Below, piece after piece: positions 16,951 through 26,062 of a DNA stretch of 64,000 bases (its first letter is position 1; every line of letters begins with the position of its first letter). The notes beneath the pieces are model-generated. The model was given only the letters and a program-made list of their open reading frames with translations, was not told the DNA's origin and made no database searches. The translations under genes were made by a program, and so were the position numbers. The stretch comes from Streptomyces sp. NBC_00536 (GTDB lineage: Bacteria > Actinomycetota > Actinomycetes > Streptomycetales > Streptomycetaceae): the NCBI RefSeq assembly GCF_036346295.1, contig NZ_CP107819.1, positions 1,240,001-1,304,000 on the forward strand, in the 5' to 3' direction.

Positions 16951-19900
16951 TTGCAGCCCACCAGATGGATGGCGACCGTGGCAGCGATGGCGCTGACCGC
17001 GAGCCTCGCCGGCACACTGGCCGGTACCGCGTCGGCCGCGCAGCAGCCCCCGAAAGTCCAGCCCCCACAGGCGAGGTCGGCCGCCCGCGCGGTCGCCGCC
17101 GCCGACGCGGCCGTCCGCAGCGGCCTCGACACCCTGGTCAACTCCCCCCAGCAGCAGTACGACCGGCGGATGGTCACCCCGTGGGTACAGGACCTGTACT
17201 CGGTGGCCTACGAGCGCACCTACCGCGGTCTCCCGGTGGTCGGCGGTGACGCGGTGGTGCTCGCCGACGGCGAGGGCAGGGTCCGCGCCCTCCAGTCGGC
17301 CTCCACCACCGCGATCGACGTGGCGACGACCCCCACCGTCTCCGCGAAGGCCGCGGAGGCCACCTCCCGCGCGCAGCTGGCCAAGACCGACAAGGTTCTC
17401 GACACCAGGCTCGTGGTCCGGCTCAAGGACGACCGGCCCGTGCTGGCCTGGGAGACCGTGCTGTCCGGCCGGACCACGACCGCGCCGAGCAAAATGCACG
17501 TGTTCGTCGACGCCCGCACCGGCAAGGTGGTCGACCGCCACGACGAGGTGGTGGCCGGCAGCGGCACCAGCAAGTGGAACGGCCCGAACCCGCTGACCAT
17601 CGACACCACCGCGTCCGGGGGCACGTACTCCCTGCGCGACCCGAACCGCAGCGGCCTGAGCTGCGCGGACTACAGCAGCGGCAGCGTCTTCACCAAGTCG
17701 TCGGACTCCTGGGGCACCGGGAACCCGACCTCCAAGGAGACCGGCTGTACGGACCTCATGTTCGCCGCCCAGAAGCAGTGGGACATGCTCGGCTCCTGGC
17801 TCGGCCGCAACGGGGTCAGCGGCAACGGCCGCAGCTTCCCCGGCAATGTGGGCCTGTCCGACCTGAACGCCTACTGGGACGGCAGCTCGGTCACCATCGG
17901 GCACAACAGCGCCAACGAGTGGATCGCCGGTGTGGACGTGGTGGCCCACGAGTACGGGCACGCCATCGACAGCAACACCCCGGGCGGCACCAGCGGCCAG
18001 GAGGCCGGACTGGGCGAGGGCACCGGCGACATCTTCGGCGCGCTGACCGAGGCGTACATCAACGAGCCCTCGCCGTACGACGTCCCGGACTACACCGTCG
18101 GCGAGATGATCAACCTCCAGGGCCGCGGCCCGATCCGGAACATGTACAACCCGCCCGCCGTCAACAACGACCCGGCCTGCTACAGCTCCGCGATACCCGG
18201 CACCGAGGTGCACGCCGCGGCCGGACCGCTGAACCACTGGTTCTACCTGCTGGCCGAGGGCACCAGCCCCGGCGGCGGCAAGCCGAACAGCAGCACCTGC
18301 AACCAGAGCACCCTCACGGGTGTCGGCGTACAGAACGCCGGCAAGATCTTCTACGGCGGCATGCTGCTCAAGACCAGCAGCATGAGCTACAAGAAGTACC
18401 GTACGGCGACGCTCAGCGCGGCCAAGTCGCTGGACCCCACCACCTGCAACCTGTTCAACCGGACGAAGGCCGCGTGGGACGCGATCAGCGTGCCCGCCCA
18501 GGCCGGTGACACCACCTGCACCCCGAGCGGCCAGAACGACGACTTCTCGATGGTCCTGAACCCCTCGGCGGGCACCGTCCAGCAGGGCGCCTCGGTCACC
18601 ACCACCGTGGCCACGAACACCACCACCGGTTCGGCCCAGCAGGTCACCCTCACCGCGACCGGACTGCCGGCCGGGGTGAGCGCCTCCTTCAACCCGGCCA
18701 CCGTGCCGTCCGGCCAGTCCTCGGTGCTGACCCTCACCGCCTCCTCCAGCGCGGCCCCGGGGCCCTCCACGGTCACCGTCAAGGGCCAGGGATCCGGCTT
18801 GTCGCACACCGTCGACTACGCGCTCACCGTCGGCGGGACCACGCCCGGCCCCGACGCCCCGAACATCGACGTCGCGAACGTCCAGGCCCACCTCTCCCAG
18901 CTCAACACGATCGCCTCCCAGAACGGCGGCAACCGCCGGGCGGGCAGCGGCGGTCACACCCAGTCGCTGGCCTATGTGAAGGGCAAGCTGCAAGCGGCCG
19001 GTTACACCGTCACCGAGCAGAGCTGCACCTCCTGCACCTACCCGTCGAACAACCTGATCGCCGACTGGCCGGGCGGCCCCGCCGACCAGACCGTCATGTT
19101 CGGCGCGCACCTCGACAGCGTCTCGGCGGGCCCGGGCATCAACGACAACGGCTCGGGCTCCGCGACCCTGCTGGAGAACGCGCTCGTCCTCGCCCAGCGG
19201 AACCCGACCCTGACCAAGCACGTGCGCTTCGCGTGGTGGACCGACGAGGAACAGGGCCTGAACGGCTCGAAGTTCTATGTGGGCCAGCTGAGCAGCGCCC
19301 AGAAGTCCGCCATCAAGGGCTACTACAACTTCGACATGGTCGGCTCCCCCAACGCCGGTTACTTCATCAACAACCTGGGCTCCACGACAGCGGCGCCCCT
19401 CAAGGCGTACTGGACCTCGCTGAACCTCGCCCCCGAGGAGAACGTCGAGGGCCAGGGCCGCAGTGACGACTACTCCTTCCAGCAGGCCGGGATCCCGACC
19501 TCCGGCTACGCGGCCGGGGCCAGCGCCCGCAAGACCGCGGCGCAGGCCACCAAGTGGGGCGGCACCGCGAACGCCGCCTACGACTCCTGCTACCACAGCG
19601 CCTGCGACACCACGAACAACGTCAGCGCCACGGTCCTGGACCGCAGCGCCGACGGCGTCGCCTACACGATCTGGAAGCAGGCCGTCGGCGGCGACACCCC
19701 GGCGCAGGACTTCTCGCTGAGCACCTCACCGGCGGCCGGCAGCGCCAACCCCGGCGGCAGCGTCAGCTCCACCGTCAACACCACCACCGTGAGCGGCAGT
19801 CCGCAGACCCTGAACCTGTCGGTCTCCGGCGCGCCCACCGGCGTCACCGCCTCGCTCAGCCCGGCCTCCGTGCAGTCCGGCAGCTCCTCCACCCTGTCCG

Positions 19901-20466
19901 TCCAGGTCGGCGCGGGCACCACCCCGGGCACCTACACCCTGACGGTCACCGGCACCGGCACCACCAGCCACAGCACCACCTACACCCTGACCGTCGGGGG
20001 CGGCGGCGGGACCTGCACCCCGCGCCAGGTCGTCGCCAACGGCGGCTTCGAGAACGGCGCCGCCCCGTGGACCTCCACCTCGGGCGTCATCACGAACCAG
20101 GCGGGCGAAGCCCCGCACAGCGGCGCCTACATGGCGTGGCTGAACGGCTGGGGCAGCCCGCGCACCGACAGCGCGGCGCAGTCCCTGACCCTCCCGGCGG
20201 GCTGCTCGGCCGGCCGGCTCTCCTTCTACCTGCACATCGACACGGCCGAGACGGAGAACGTCGTCTACGACACCCTCACGGTGTCGGTGGGCGGCCAGAC
20301 CCTGGAGACCCTGTCCAATGTGGACGCGTCGGCGGGCTTCGTCCTGAAGACCTACGACGTCTCGCGGTTCGCGGGACAGAACGTCACCCTCCAGTTCCAG
20401 GGGGTCGAGGACCAGTCCCTCCAGACCTCCTTCGTGGTGGACGACGTCACCCTCCAGGTGAGCTGA
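16951..20466 (+). CDS. Secreted bifunctional M4 + M28 metalloprotease
   Basis: 1171 residues. TTG start (GGAG eight bases upstream). An ATG at 16969 is an alternative. Signal peptide to about residue 30, FTP-like propeptide ([36 protein letters not shown]), then a thermolysin-type M4 domain with H333-EYG-H337 and the third zinc ligand E356 in [11 protein letters not shown]. After an Ig-like linker (about 530-630), residues about 640-905 form an M28 aminopeptidase domain with all five usual metal ligands visible: H720, D732, E767, D795, H882, plus catalytic E766. A second Ig-like linker and a C-terminal jelly-roll domain ([14 protein letters not shown] onward) follow. The two catalytic units should give endo- plus aminopeptidase action on extracellular protein. 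M4 and M28 enzymes are normally separate polypeptides. Confidence 0.9.
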   Translation: MQPTRWMATVAAMALTASLAGTLAGTASAAQQPPKVQPPQARSAARAVAAADAAVRSGLDTLVNSPQQQYDRRMVTPWVQDLYSVAYERTYRGLPVVGGDAVVLADGEGRVRALQSASTTAIDVATTPTVSAKAAEATSRAQLAKTDKVLDTRLVVRLKDDRPVLAWETVLSGRTTTAPSKMHVFVDARTGKVVDRHDEVVAGSGTSKWNGPNPLTIDTTASGGTYSLRDPNRSGLSCADYSSGSVFTKSSDSWGTGNPTSKETGCTDLMFAAQKQWDMLGSWLGRNGVSGNGRSFPGNVGLSDLNAYWDGSSVTIGHNSANEWIAGVDVVAHEYGHAIDSNTPGGTSGQEAGLGEGTGDIFGALTEAYINEPSPYDVPDYTVGEMINLQGRGPIRNMYNPPAVNNDPACYSSAIPGTEVHAAAGPLNHWFYLLAEGTSPGGGKPNSSTCNQSTLTGVGVQNAGKIFYGGMLLKTSSMSYKKYRTATLSAAKSLDPTTCNLFNRTKAAWDAISVPAQAGDTTCTPSGQNDDFSMVLNPSAGTVQQGASVTTTVATNTTTGSAQQVTLTATGLPAGVSASFNPATVPSGQSSVLTLTASSSAAPGPSTVTVKGQGSGLSHTVDYALTVGGTTPGPDAPNIDVANVQAHLSQLNTIASQNGGNRRAGSGGHTQSLAYVKGKLQAAGYTVTEQSCTSCTYPSNNLIADWPGGPADQTVMFGAHLDSVSAGPGINDNGSGSATLLENALVLAQRNPTLTKHVRFAWWTDEEQGLNGSKFYVGQLSSAQKSAIKGYYNFDMVGSPNAGYFINNLGSTTAAPLKAYWTSLNLAPEENVEGQGRSDDYSFQQAGIPTSGYAAGASARKTAAQATKWGGTANAAYDSCYHSACDTTNNVSATVLDRSADGVAYTIWKQAVGGDTPAQDFSLSTSPAAGSANPGGSVSSTVNTTTVSGSPQTLNLSVSGAPTGVTASLSPASVQSGSSSTLSVQVGAGTTPGTYTLTVTGTGTTSHSTTYTLTVGGGGGTCTPRQVVANGGFENGAAPWTSTSGVITNQAGEAPHSGAYMAWLNGWGSPRTDSAAQSLTLPAGCSAGRLSFYLHIDTAETENVVYDTLTVSVGGQTLETLSNVDASAGFVLKTYDVSRFAGQNVTLQFQGVEDQSLQTSFVVDDVTLQVS

Positions 20467-20501
20467 CGCCCGCCTGAGTCCCCCCGTGGGGCCACACAGG
20501 G

Positions 20502-20542
20502 GAAGGCGCCCGACCGGACATCCGTCCCGGTCGGGCGCCTTC
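20502..20542. terminator. Bidirectional terminator
   Basis: A perfect 16-bp stem (GAAGGCGCCCGACCGG and its complement) with a 9-base loop lies between the convergent protease and mbtH genes. It marks the left edge of the NRPS cluster. Confidence 0.85.
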
Positions 20543-20556
20543 TCGTGCGTCCCGGT

Positions 20557-20775
20557 TCAGGCGCCGGCCGCCGCCGCGTCGGCCATCCGGCGGCGCAGGC
20601 TCAGCGGGCGCATGTCCGTCCACACCACGTCGATGTGGTCCAGGCACTCCTGCTTCGTCCCGGACGTGCCCTCGGCCCGCCAGCCCTGGGGCAGTTCGCG
20701 GTCCAGCCGCCAGACGGAGTACTGCTCTTCCTCGTTGCGCACGACCTGGTAGCCGCTCTCACCGCTGGCACTCAT
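20557..20775 (-). CDS. mbtH: MbtH-like NRPS helper protein
   Basis: 72 residues. The family pattern is complete: [35 protein letters not shown]. MbtH-like proteins bind adenylation domains and support their folding and activity. The ATG at 20775 was chosen because GGGAGGG sits just upstream and it matches family length. It is unusual in being divergent from the NRPS operon rather than inside it. The 216-bp shared upstream region contains the palindrome GGCGGCGCGCCGCC (20827-20840). It most likely serves the five A domains encoded at 23.3-41.2 kb. Confidence 0.95.
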   Translation of the reverse strand: MSASGESGYQVVRNEEEQYSVWRLDRELPQGWRAEGTSGTKQECLDHIDVVWTDMRPLSLRRRMADAAAAGA

Positions 20776-20991
20776 CGCTTGGGCCCTCCCGCGTTCGATC
20801 GCCTCGACGCGCCCAGCCTGCCCCCCGGCGGCGCGCCGCCACAGAGACAAACGCGCAGAAGTGACGGTGCCTCCCGCTGCCCGTCCTTCCCTGGTGGCGC
20901 GCGGCCGGCGGCGGCAGGGTTCCAGGCAGCCAGGGTGACGCCAGAGACGGTACCCGGCGCGGAGTCAGTACCGCCTGGAAGGAGCTCCGCC

Positions 20992-23319
20992 ATGACGGAC
21001 GTCCCGGACCACGTGCACCTGCCCACCGGTGGGTGGCGCTTGTGGGAGCATTTCGCCCTGCGCGGGCCCGGTTTCCCCGCCTCGGGGGTGCTGCGGATGG
21101 CGCCTCCCGGGCTGGCCGTGGCCGCCGACAAGTTCGGGCCGCGGGACCTGCTGGCCGGGCCCGAATGGGAGGCCTTCACCGAGACCTTCGACACGGGCGC
21201 CGTGCGCACCGCCGGACTGCTGCAGGAGATCGCCGCCGCCCCGCGCTTCCGCGCCGCGGTGGCCTGGCAGAACCGGACCGTGCTGCGCACGGGCATCGCC
21301 CCGTTCCTGAACTGGACGCCGACCGCGGCGAGTCGCACCAGCATGCCCCGTCAGCGCGAGGAACTCGTCGCCCACTACTGGCAGCGGTTCTGCGTCAAGA
21401 ACGACACCATCGGCTTCTTCGGCCCGGTCGGCTGGGGCCGCTGGGACCTCGCGAGCGAGGGCATCGCCGTGGATCCCGGCACCGGTCTGCTCGCCGACTC
21501 CCAGGTGTACTTCGCCAGTTGGGCCATCGACGCGCTCGCCAAGACGCTGGGCGCGGACCCGGCGATGAAGGCGTGGATCCCGCCGCGCCGGGTGTCCTTC
21601 GTCCGCGCCGAGGGGCGTACGGTGCGGCTGCCCGGCCGCCCGCCGCAGCCCATCACGGACGCCGCGCGGGCCGTGCTCGACCTGTGTGACGGGACGCGGC
21701 CGGTGGCCGCGATCGCCGCGGCCGCCGGGATCACCGTGGCGGAGGCGGCCGACACCGTCGAGTGGCTCCGGTCGAAGCGCTGGGTGCACTGGCGCCTGGA
21801 GGTGCCGAGCAGCACCCACCCCGAGCGGGAGCTACGGGCCATCCTGGAGCGCGTCGGCGACCGGGAGCTGCGGGAATCCGCCCTGGAACGGCTCGGCACG
21901 CTGGAGCGCGGGCGGGACGCGGTGCAGGCGGCGGGCCTGGACGCCGAGGCGCTGGGCGAGGCGATGGGCGCGCTGGAGGCGGACTTCGCGCGGATCACCG
22001 ACACCGACGGCCAGCGGGCCAAGGGCTCCCGGACCGCGCCCTGCCGCGGCCTGGTGTACTCCGACTGCCGGCGCTCGGCGACGGCCACCCTGGGCACCGC
22101 GCTGCTCGACGAACTGACCCCGCTGGCCCAGTGCCTGACCTCGGCGCGCTGGATGACGAACCGCTTCACGGAGCGGGTGGGCGTCCGGCTGCGCGAGGTG
22201 TACGAGCGCCTGCACGCGGGCGGCCCGGTGGACCTGGGCGCGATGTGGCTGGCCTGTCTGCCGTCGCCGTACGCCGAGGCGAGCGCCGATCTGGACGTCA
22301 TCCAGGCCGAGATGAGGGCGAAGTGGGCCCGCATCCTCCAGGTGGGCGAGGGGGCGCGCAGTGTGCGGGTGTCCTCGGCGGACATCGCCGAGCGGGTGCG
22401 GGAGGAGTTCGAGGAGCCGGGCGCGGGCTGGTCGCTGGCCCGCTACTTCAGCCCCGACGTGCTGGTCCTCGCCGAGGACGCGGCGGCGGTGGCCCGCGGC
22501 GACTTCGCGCTCGTGCTCGGCGAGATGCACAGCGCGCTCAACACGATGGGCGCCTCGCTCTTCGTCCACCAGCACCCCGACCGGGAGCAGCTGATCGCCG
22601 AGACCACCCGGGACTTCCCCGGACCCCGGCTGCTGCCGATGCTCCCCAAGGAACTGCCGCTGAAGTGGTCCACGCGCAGCAGGCCCTCGCTGGACCGGCC
22701 GGAGGACTACTACGTCTCGCTGGTCGACGACACGGGCGACCCGCACCGGCCGCGCACCGTGCTCAGCGCGGACGTCGCGGTGGAGGACCGGGAGGGCGCC
22801 CTGACGGCGGTGCTGCCGGACGGGACCGCCTTCCCCCTGCTCGACGTCTACGCGAACACCCTCACCCAGCGGATCATGGACCGGTTCACGATCCGGCCCG
22901 AGGGCGACCACACCCCGCGGATCAGCATCGACAAGATGATCGTCGCCCGCGAGACCTGGTCCTTCCCGGCGTCCGAACTCACCTTCGCCGAGGAGAAGTC
23001 GGAGGCCAGGCGGTACGTCCGGGCCCGGCACTGGCAGCGCGAACACGACCTGCCGCGCTTCGTGTTCGTGGTCTCCCCCACCGAACCCAGGCCCTTCTAC
23101 GTCGACTTCGACAGCCCGGTGTACCTGACCATCCTGGCCAAGGCGGCGCGCCGGCTGGCCCGCAAAGACCCGGACGCGCGGCTGAAGGTCAGCGAGATGC
23201 TGCCGACCCCGGAACAGGCCTGGCTGACCGACGACCAGGGCAACACCTTCACCTCCGAACTGCGCTTCGTCGCGGTCGACCAGACCGCGGTGCACGCGGG
23301 CACGGGCGGGGACGCGTGA
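20992..23319 (+). CDS. LanB-like protein 1 (tRNA-dependent glutamylation-domain type)
   Basis: 775 residues, full-length relative of the N-terminal LanB (lantibiotic dehydratase) domain: FALRGPGFPASGVLR near the start, then RQREELVAHYWQRFCVKNDT and GFFGPVGWGRW (residues about 118-147), and RPFYVDFDSPVYL near the end. The C-terminal elimination domain of classical LanB enzymes is missing, so the size matches split LanBs such as TbtB and the PEARL aminoacyl-tRNA peptide ligases. Such enzymes use aminoacyl-tRNA to acylate Ser/Thr side chains or extend a peptide C-terminus. No LanA or PEARL scaffold peptide is adjacent. Instead it begins an NRPS operon and overlaps the next start codon, so a carrier-bound or small-molecule substrate is possible. 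AAGGAG precedes the ATG. Confidence 0.85.
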   Translation: MTDVPDHVHLPTGGWRLWEHFALRGPGFPASGVLRMAPPGLAVAADKFGPRDLLAGPEWEAFTETFDTGAVRTAGLLQEIAAAPRFRAAVAWQNRTVLRTGIAPFLNWTPTAASRTSMPRQREELVAHYWQRFCVKNDTIGFFGPVGWGRWDLASEGIAVDPGTGLLADSQVYFASWAIDALAKTLGADPAMKAWIPPRRVSFVRAEGRTVRLPGRPPQPITDAARAVLDLCDGTRPVAAIAAAAGITVAEAADTVEWLRSKRWVHWRLEVPSSTHPERELRAILERVGDRELRESALERLGTLERGRDAVQAAGLDAEALGEAMGALEADFARITDTDGQRAKGSRTAPCRGLVYSDCRRSATATLGTALLDELTPLAQCLTSARWMTNRFTERVGVRLREVYERLHAGGPVDLGAMWLACLPSPYAEASADLDVIQAEMRAKWARILQVGEGARSVRVSSADIAERVREEFEEPGAGWSLARYFSPDVLVLAEDAAAVARGDFALVLGEMHSALNTMGASLFVHQHPDREQLIAETTRDFPGPRLLPMLPKELPLKWSTRSRPSLDRPEDYYVSLVDDTGDPHRPRTVLSADVAVEDREGALTAVLPDGTAFPLLDVYANTLTQRIMDRFTIRPEGDHTPRISIDKMIVARETWSFPASELTFAEEKSEARRYVRARHWQREHDLPRFVFVVSPTEPRPFYVDFDSPVYLTILAKAARRLARKDPDARLKVSEMLPTPEQAWLTDDQGNTFTSELRFVAVDQTAVHAGTGGDA
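21301..21449 (+). repeat. 149-bp near-identical block, copy 1
   Basis: Differs from 26360-26508 at only about 4 of 149 positions, while the surrounding LanB-like genes are clearly more divergent. It encodes the most conserved segment (LNWTPTAA to GWGRWDL). Recent gene conversion or very strong constraint would explain it. Confidence 0.8.
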
Positions 23320-24824
23320 TGCGGACCTTCGTCGACGACATCGCCGCGCACGCGGCCCGCCACCCGGACCGGGTCGCGCTCACCACCCCGGCCGGTGAGC
23401 TGACGTACGCCGAGCTGGCCGCCCGCATCGACGCGCTGGCCGGAGTGCTGCGGGCGCGCGGCGCCCGCCCCGAGGTGGTGTGCGCGGTGGCCGTGGAGCG
23501 CGGGGTGGACGCCGTGGTCGCGATGGCGGCCGTGGTGCGCTCCGGCGCCGCCTTCCTCAGCCTGGACCCGGAGCAGCCCGCGCCGCGGCTGGCGGCGCTG
23601 GTGCGCAGCGGCGGCGCCGGGATGCTGCTGACCTGTTCGCGGCTGTCGGCGCGGCTCGACCTGCCCGTGGAGGGGCCGCGGGTGCTGCTGGACCGGCCCG
23701 GCGCTCTTGCCGCGCCGGACGCCGGACCGGCCACGGGGCCCGACGGGCGCGGACTCGCGTACGTCAGCCACACCTCGGGGACCACCGGGGAGCCGAGCGC
23801 GGTGCTCGTCGAGCACAGGGGTCTCGACGGGTACCTGCGGTTCGTCGCCCGCGATTACGGTCTCGGGCCGGACACGGTGGCCCTCCAGGTCGCGCCGCTG
23901 GGGTATGACGCGTCCGTACGCGACACCTTCGCGCCGCTGCTGGCGGGCGGGCGGCTCGTCGTCGTACCGCGCTCGGCGGTGCTGCGGCCGGAGGAGTTCG
24001 GGGAGGTGGTGCGCGCCGAGGGGGTGAACACGCTGCTGAGCGTGACCCCGTCCTTCCTGTCGTTCCTGGCCGGACAGCCGGAGGCGGCCGCCCTGCTGGC
24101 GGGGCTGCGGCTGGTGGTGTCCAGCGGGGAGTCGCTGCGGCCGTTCCTGGCGGCGGGCGGGCGGGCGCTGGTCCCGGGCGTGCTGGTCAACCAGTACGGT
24201 CCGACCGAGTGCACGATGACCTCGACCCGGTACGCGGTGCCGGCGGCTGCGGACACCGAAGCCGACGTGATCGGCACCCCGATCGACGGGGTCGTCGTAC
24301 GGCTGCTGGACGAGCGGCTCGCGCCGGTGCCCGACGGGACCGCCGGGGAGGTGTACATCGGCGGGACCGGGGTGGCCCGGGGGTACCGCGGGCTGCCCGG
24401 CCGGACCGCGGAGCGCTTCGTCCCCGACCCGCTCGGGCCGCCCGGCGCCCGGTTGTACCGGACCGGGGACCTGGCCCGGCGCGGCCCCGGGGGCCTGGCC
24501 TATCTGGGGCGCGGGGACCGGCAGGTCAAGATCCGGGGCTACCGCGTCGACCCGGCCGAGGTGGAGGGCGCACTGCTGGCCCACCCGGCGGTGACGGGCG
24601 CGGTGGTGACCTCCGCGACCGACGGCCACGGCCGGGTGTTCCTGACCGCGCACGTCACCGGCGACCCCGGGGTGCCCGATTCGGCGCTGCGCCTGCACCT
24701 GGTGGCCCTCCTGCCGCCGCACCTGATGCCGCGCCGGTTCGTCCGGCTGACGGAACTACCCACCACCCGCGGGGGCAAGGCCGACCGGCGTGCCCTGGCC
24801 GAAAGCGGAGGCACCCGGTCATGA
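23319..24824 (+). CDS. Free-standing NRPS adenylation domain
   Basis: 501 residues. Core motifs: LTYAEL (A1), HTSGTTGEPSAVLVEH (A3), NQYGPTE (A5), YRTGDLARR (A7), GRGDRQVKIRGYRVDPAEVE (A8), TTRGGKADRR (A10 lysine). It activates an amino acid as adenylate and should load the free carrier encoded two genes downstream. Hand-aligned specificity residues are D-A-R-S-V-S-Q-M-T-K, which match no code I know. Its ATG overlaps the LanB-like stop (TGATG). It ends at the ATGA start of the PLP gene, so the four genes are translationally coupled. Confidence 0.93.
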   Translation: MRTFVDDIAAHAARHPDRVALTTPAGELTYAELAARIDALAGVLRARGARPEVVCAVAVERGVDAVVAMAAVVRSGAAFLSLDPEQPAPRLAALVRSGGAGMLLTCSRLSARLDLPVEGPRVLLDRPGALAAPDAGPATGPDGRGLAYVSHTSGTTGEPSAVLVEHRGLDGYLRFVARDYGLGPDTVALQVAPLGYDASVRDTFAPLLAGGRLVVVPRSAVLRPEEFGEVVRAEGVNTLLSVTPSFLSFLAGQPEAAALLAGLRLVVSSGESLRPFLAAGGRALVPGVLVNQYGPTECTMTSTRYAVPAAADTEADVIGTPIDGVVVRLLDERLAPVPDGTAGEVYIGGTGVARGYRGLPGRTAERFVPDPLGPPGARLYRTGDLARRGPGGLAYLGRGDRQVKIRGYRVDPAEVEGALLAHPAVTGAVVTSATDGHGRVFLTAHVTGDPGVPDSALRLHLVALLPPHLMPRRFVRLTELPTTRGGKADRRALAESGGTRS

Positions 24825-25792
24825 CCGTGACCATCGACACCCTGGGCCCGGCCGATGTGGACGCGGCCACCGAACGGCTCGCGGGGCACGTACGGCGCAC
24901 CCCCCTGCTGCCCGGGCTGGGCGGGCCGGGGCGGCGGCGCGCGGAGTGTTCGCTGCTGCTGAAGGCCGAACACCTCCAGCACAGCGGCTCGTTCAAGCTG
25001 CGCGGGGCCGCCAACGCGGTCCTGGCGCTGGGCGCGGACCGGATCGTCACCGGGTCCTCCGGGAACCACGGGATCGCGCTGGCCCGGCTGGCCGCCCCGC
25101 TGGGCGTGGAGGTCACCGTGGTCATGGCGGCCGGGGCCAGCCCGGCCAAGGCCGCGCTGATCCGGGCGCTGGGCGGGCGGATCGTCTCCGTGCCGGGAGG
25201 GGTCGCCGAGCGGGACGCCCGGGCGCTGGACCTGGCCGGGGAGAGCGGCGCGGTGTTCGTCCCCTCCTCGGACCACGAACTCGTGATCGCCGGTCAGGGC
25301 ACGGTCGGGGCGGAGATCCTGGCCGAGGTGCCCGACGTCGAGACGCTCTACGTGCCGACCGGCGGGGGCGGGCTGCTGGCCGGGGTCTGCCTGTCCGCGC
25401 ACGGCCACCGGGTCCGGGTGGTGGGCGTCGAGCCCGCCGCGACCCCCCGCTACGCCCGGTCGCTGGCGGCGGGCCGGCCCGTCCGGCTGGCGCCGAGCGA
25501 CACCGTCGCCGACGGGCTGCGCGCGCAGCAGCCCGGGGCGGTCACCTTCCCCGTGATCCGGGACCGGGTCGACGACCTGATCGCCGTGTCCGACGCCGAG
25601 ATCCTGGCCGCCGCCGCCTTCCTGCGGCGGCGCGGGATCGAGGCCGAACCCAGCGGGGCCGTCGCCCTGGCCGGGGCCCTGCGCGCGGGCCGGGGCGCCG
25701 GGCGCGCCGTCGCCATCGTCTCGGGCGGCAACACCACCGCGGCGCTCACCGCCGCCGCGGCCACCGAACCGTATCTGGAGGAGATCTCATGA
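24821..25792 (+). CDS. Serine/threonine dehydratase or racemase-like PLP enzyme
   Basis: 323 residues, fold-type II PLP enzyme. SGSFKLRGAAN carries the Schiff-base Lys59. SSGNHGIALA is the substrate-binding Asn loop, GGGGLLAG binds the cofactor phosphate, and EPSGAVALA is typical of threonine dehydratase and serine racemase. It could make D-Ser, a 2-oxo acid, or an alpha,beta-unsaturated or beta-substituted amino acid. ATGA overlaps on both sides (with the A domain and the carrier) suggest it supplies or alters the residue handled by that A/carrier pair. It lacks the C-terminal regulatory ACT domain of biosynthetic IlvA, in keeping with a dedicated pathway role. Confidence 0.88.
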   Translation: MTVTIDTLGPADVDAATERLAGHVRRTPLLPGLGGPGRRRAECSLLLKAEHLQHSGSFKLRGAANAVLALGADRIVTGSSGNHGIALARLAAPLGVEVTVVMAAGASPAKAALIRALGGRIVSVPGGVAERDARALDLAGESGAVFVPSSDHELVIAGQGTVGAEILAEVPDVETLYVPTGGGGLLAGVCLSAHGHRVRVVGVEPAATPRYARSLAAGRPVRLAPSDTVADGLRAQQPGAVTFPVIRDRVDDLIAVSDAEILAAAAFLRRRGIEAEPSGAVALAGALRAGRGAGRAVAIVSGGNTTAALTAAAATEPYLEEIS

Positions 25793-26052
25793 CCACGTCA
25801 GTCAACCCGACCCTGACCGGCGCCGAGCTGACCGAGCTGGTGCTCGGCATCTACCGCGACACCCTGGGCGAGGAGTCCCTGCACGAGGACAGCGACTTCT
25901 ACGAGTGGGGCGGCGACTCGCTGACCGCCTTCCGGATCACCGCGCGGATCGAGGAGGCCCTCGGGGTCGAGGTGCCGGTCGCGCTGGTCTTCGCCTATCC
26001 CTCGCCCGCCGACCTGGCGTCCGTCGTCGACGCCGACCTCGTCCAGGCCTGA
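25789..26052 (+). CDS. Free-standing peptidyl carrier protein
   Basis: 87 residues. YEWGGDSLTAFRI holds the phosphopantetheine site Ser44. The three-helix carrier fold and length are normal. Its start overlaps the PLP gene stop (ATGA). It is the natural partner of the free A domain, and could donate its aminoacyl group to the N-terminal condensation domain of NRPS1. Alternatively it is a platform on which the LanB-like and PLP enzymes act. Confidence 0.93.
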   Translation: MTTSVNPTLTGAELTELVLGIYRDTLGEESLHEDSDFYEWGGDSLTAFRITARIEEALGVEVPVALVFAYPSPADLASVVDADLVQA

Positions 26053-26062
26053 GGGGCAGACC

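Noticed and set aside
16846..19596. Antisense open frame opposite the M4/M28 protease
   Set aside because: No start context and Gly/Arg/Val-rich shadow composition; the sense strand has complete active sites.
20992..23319. Calling LanB-like 1 a complete lantibiotic dehydratase with a class I lanthipeptide cluster
   Set aside because: The elimination domain, LanC and LanA are absent; only the glutamylation-type domain is present.
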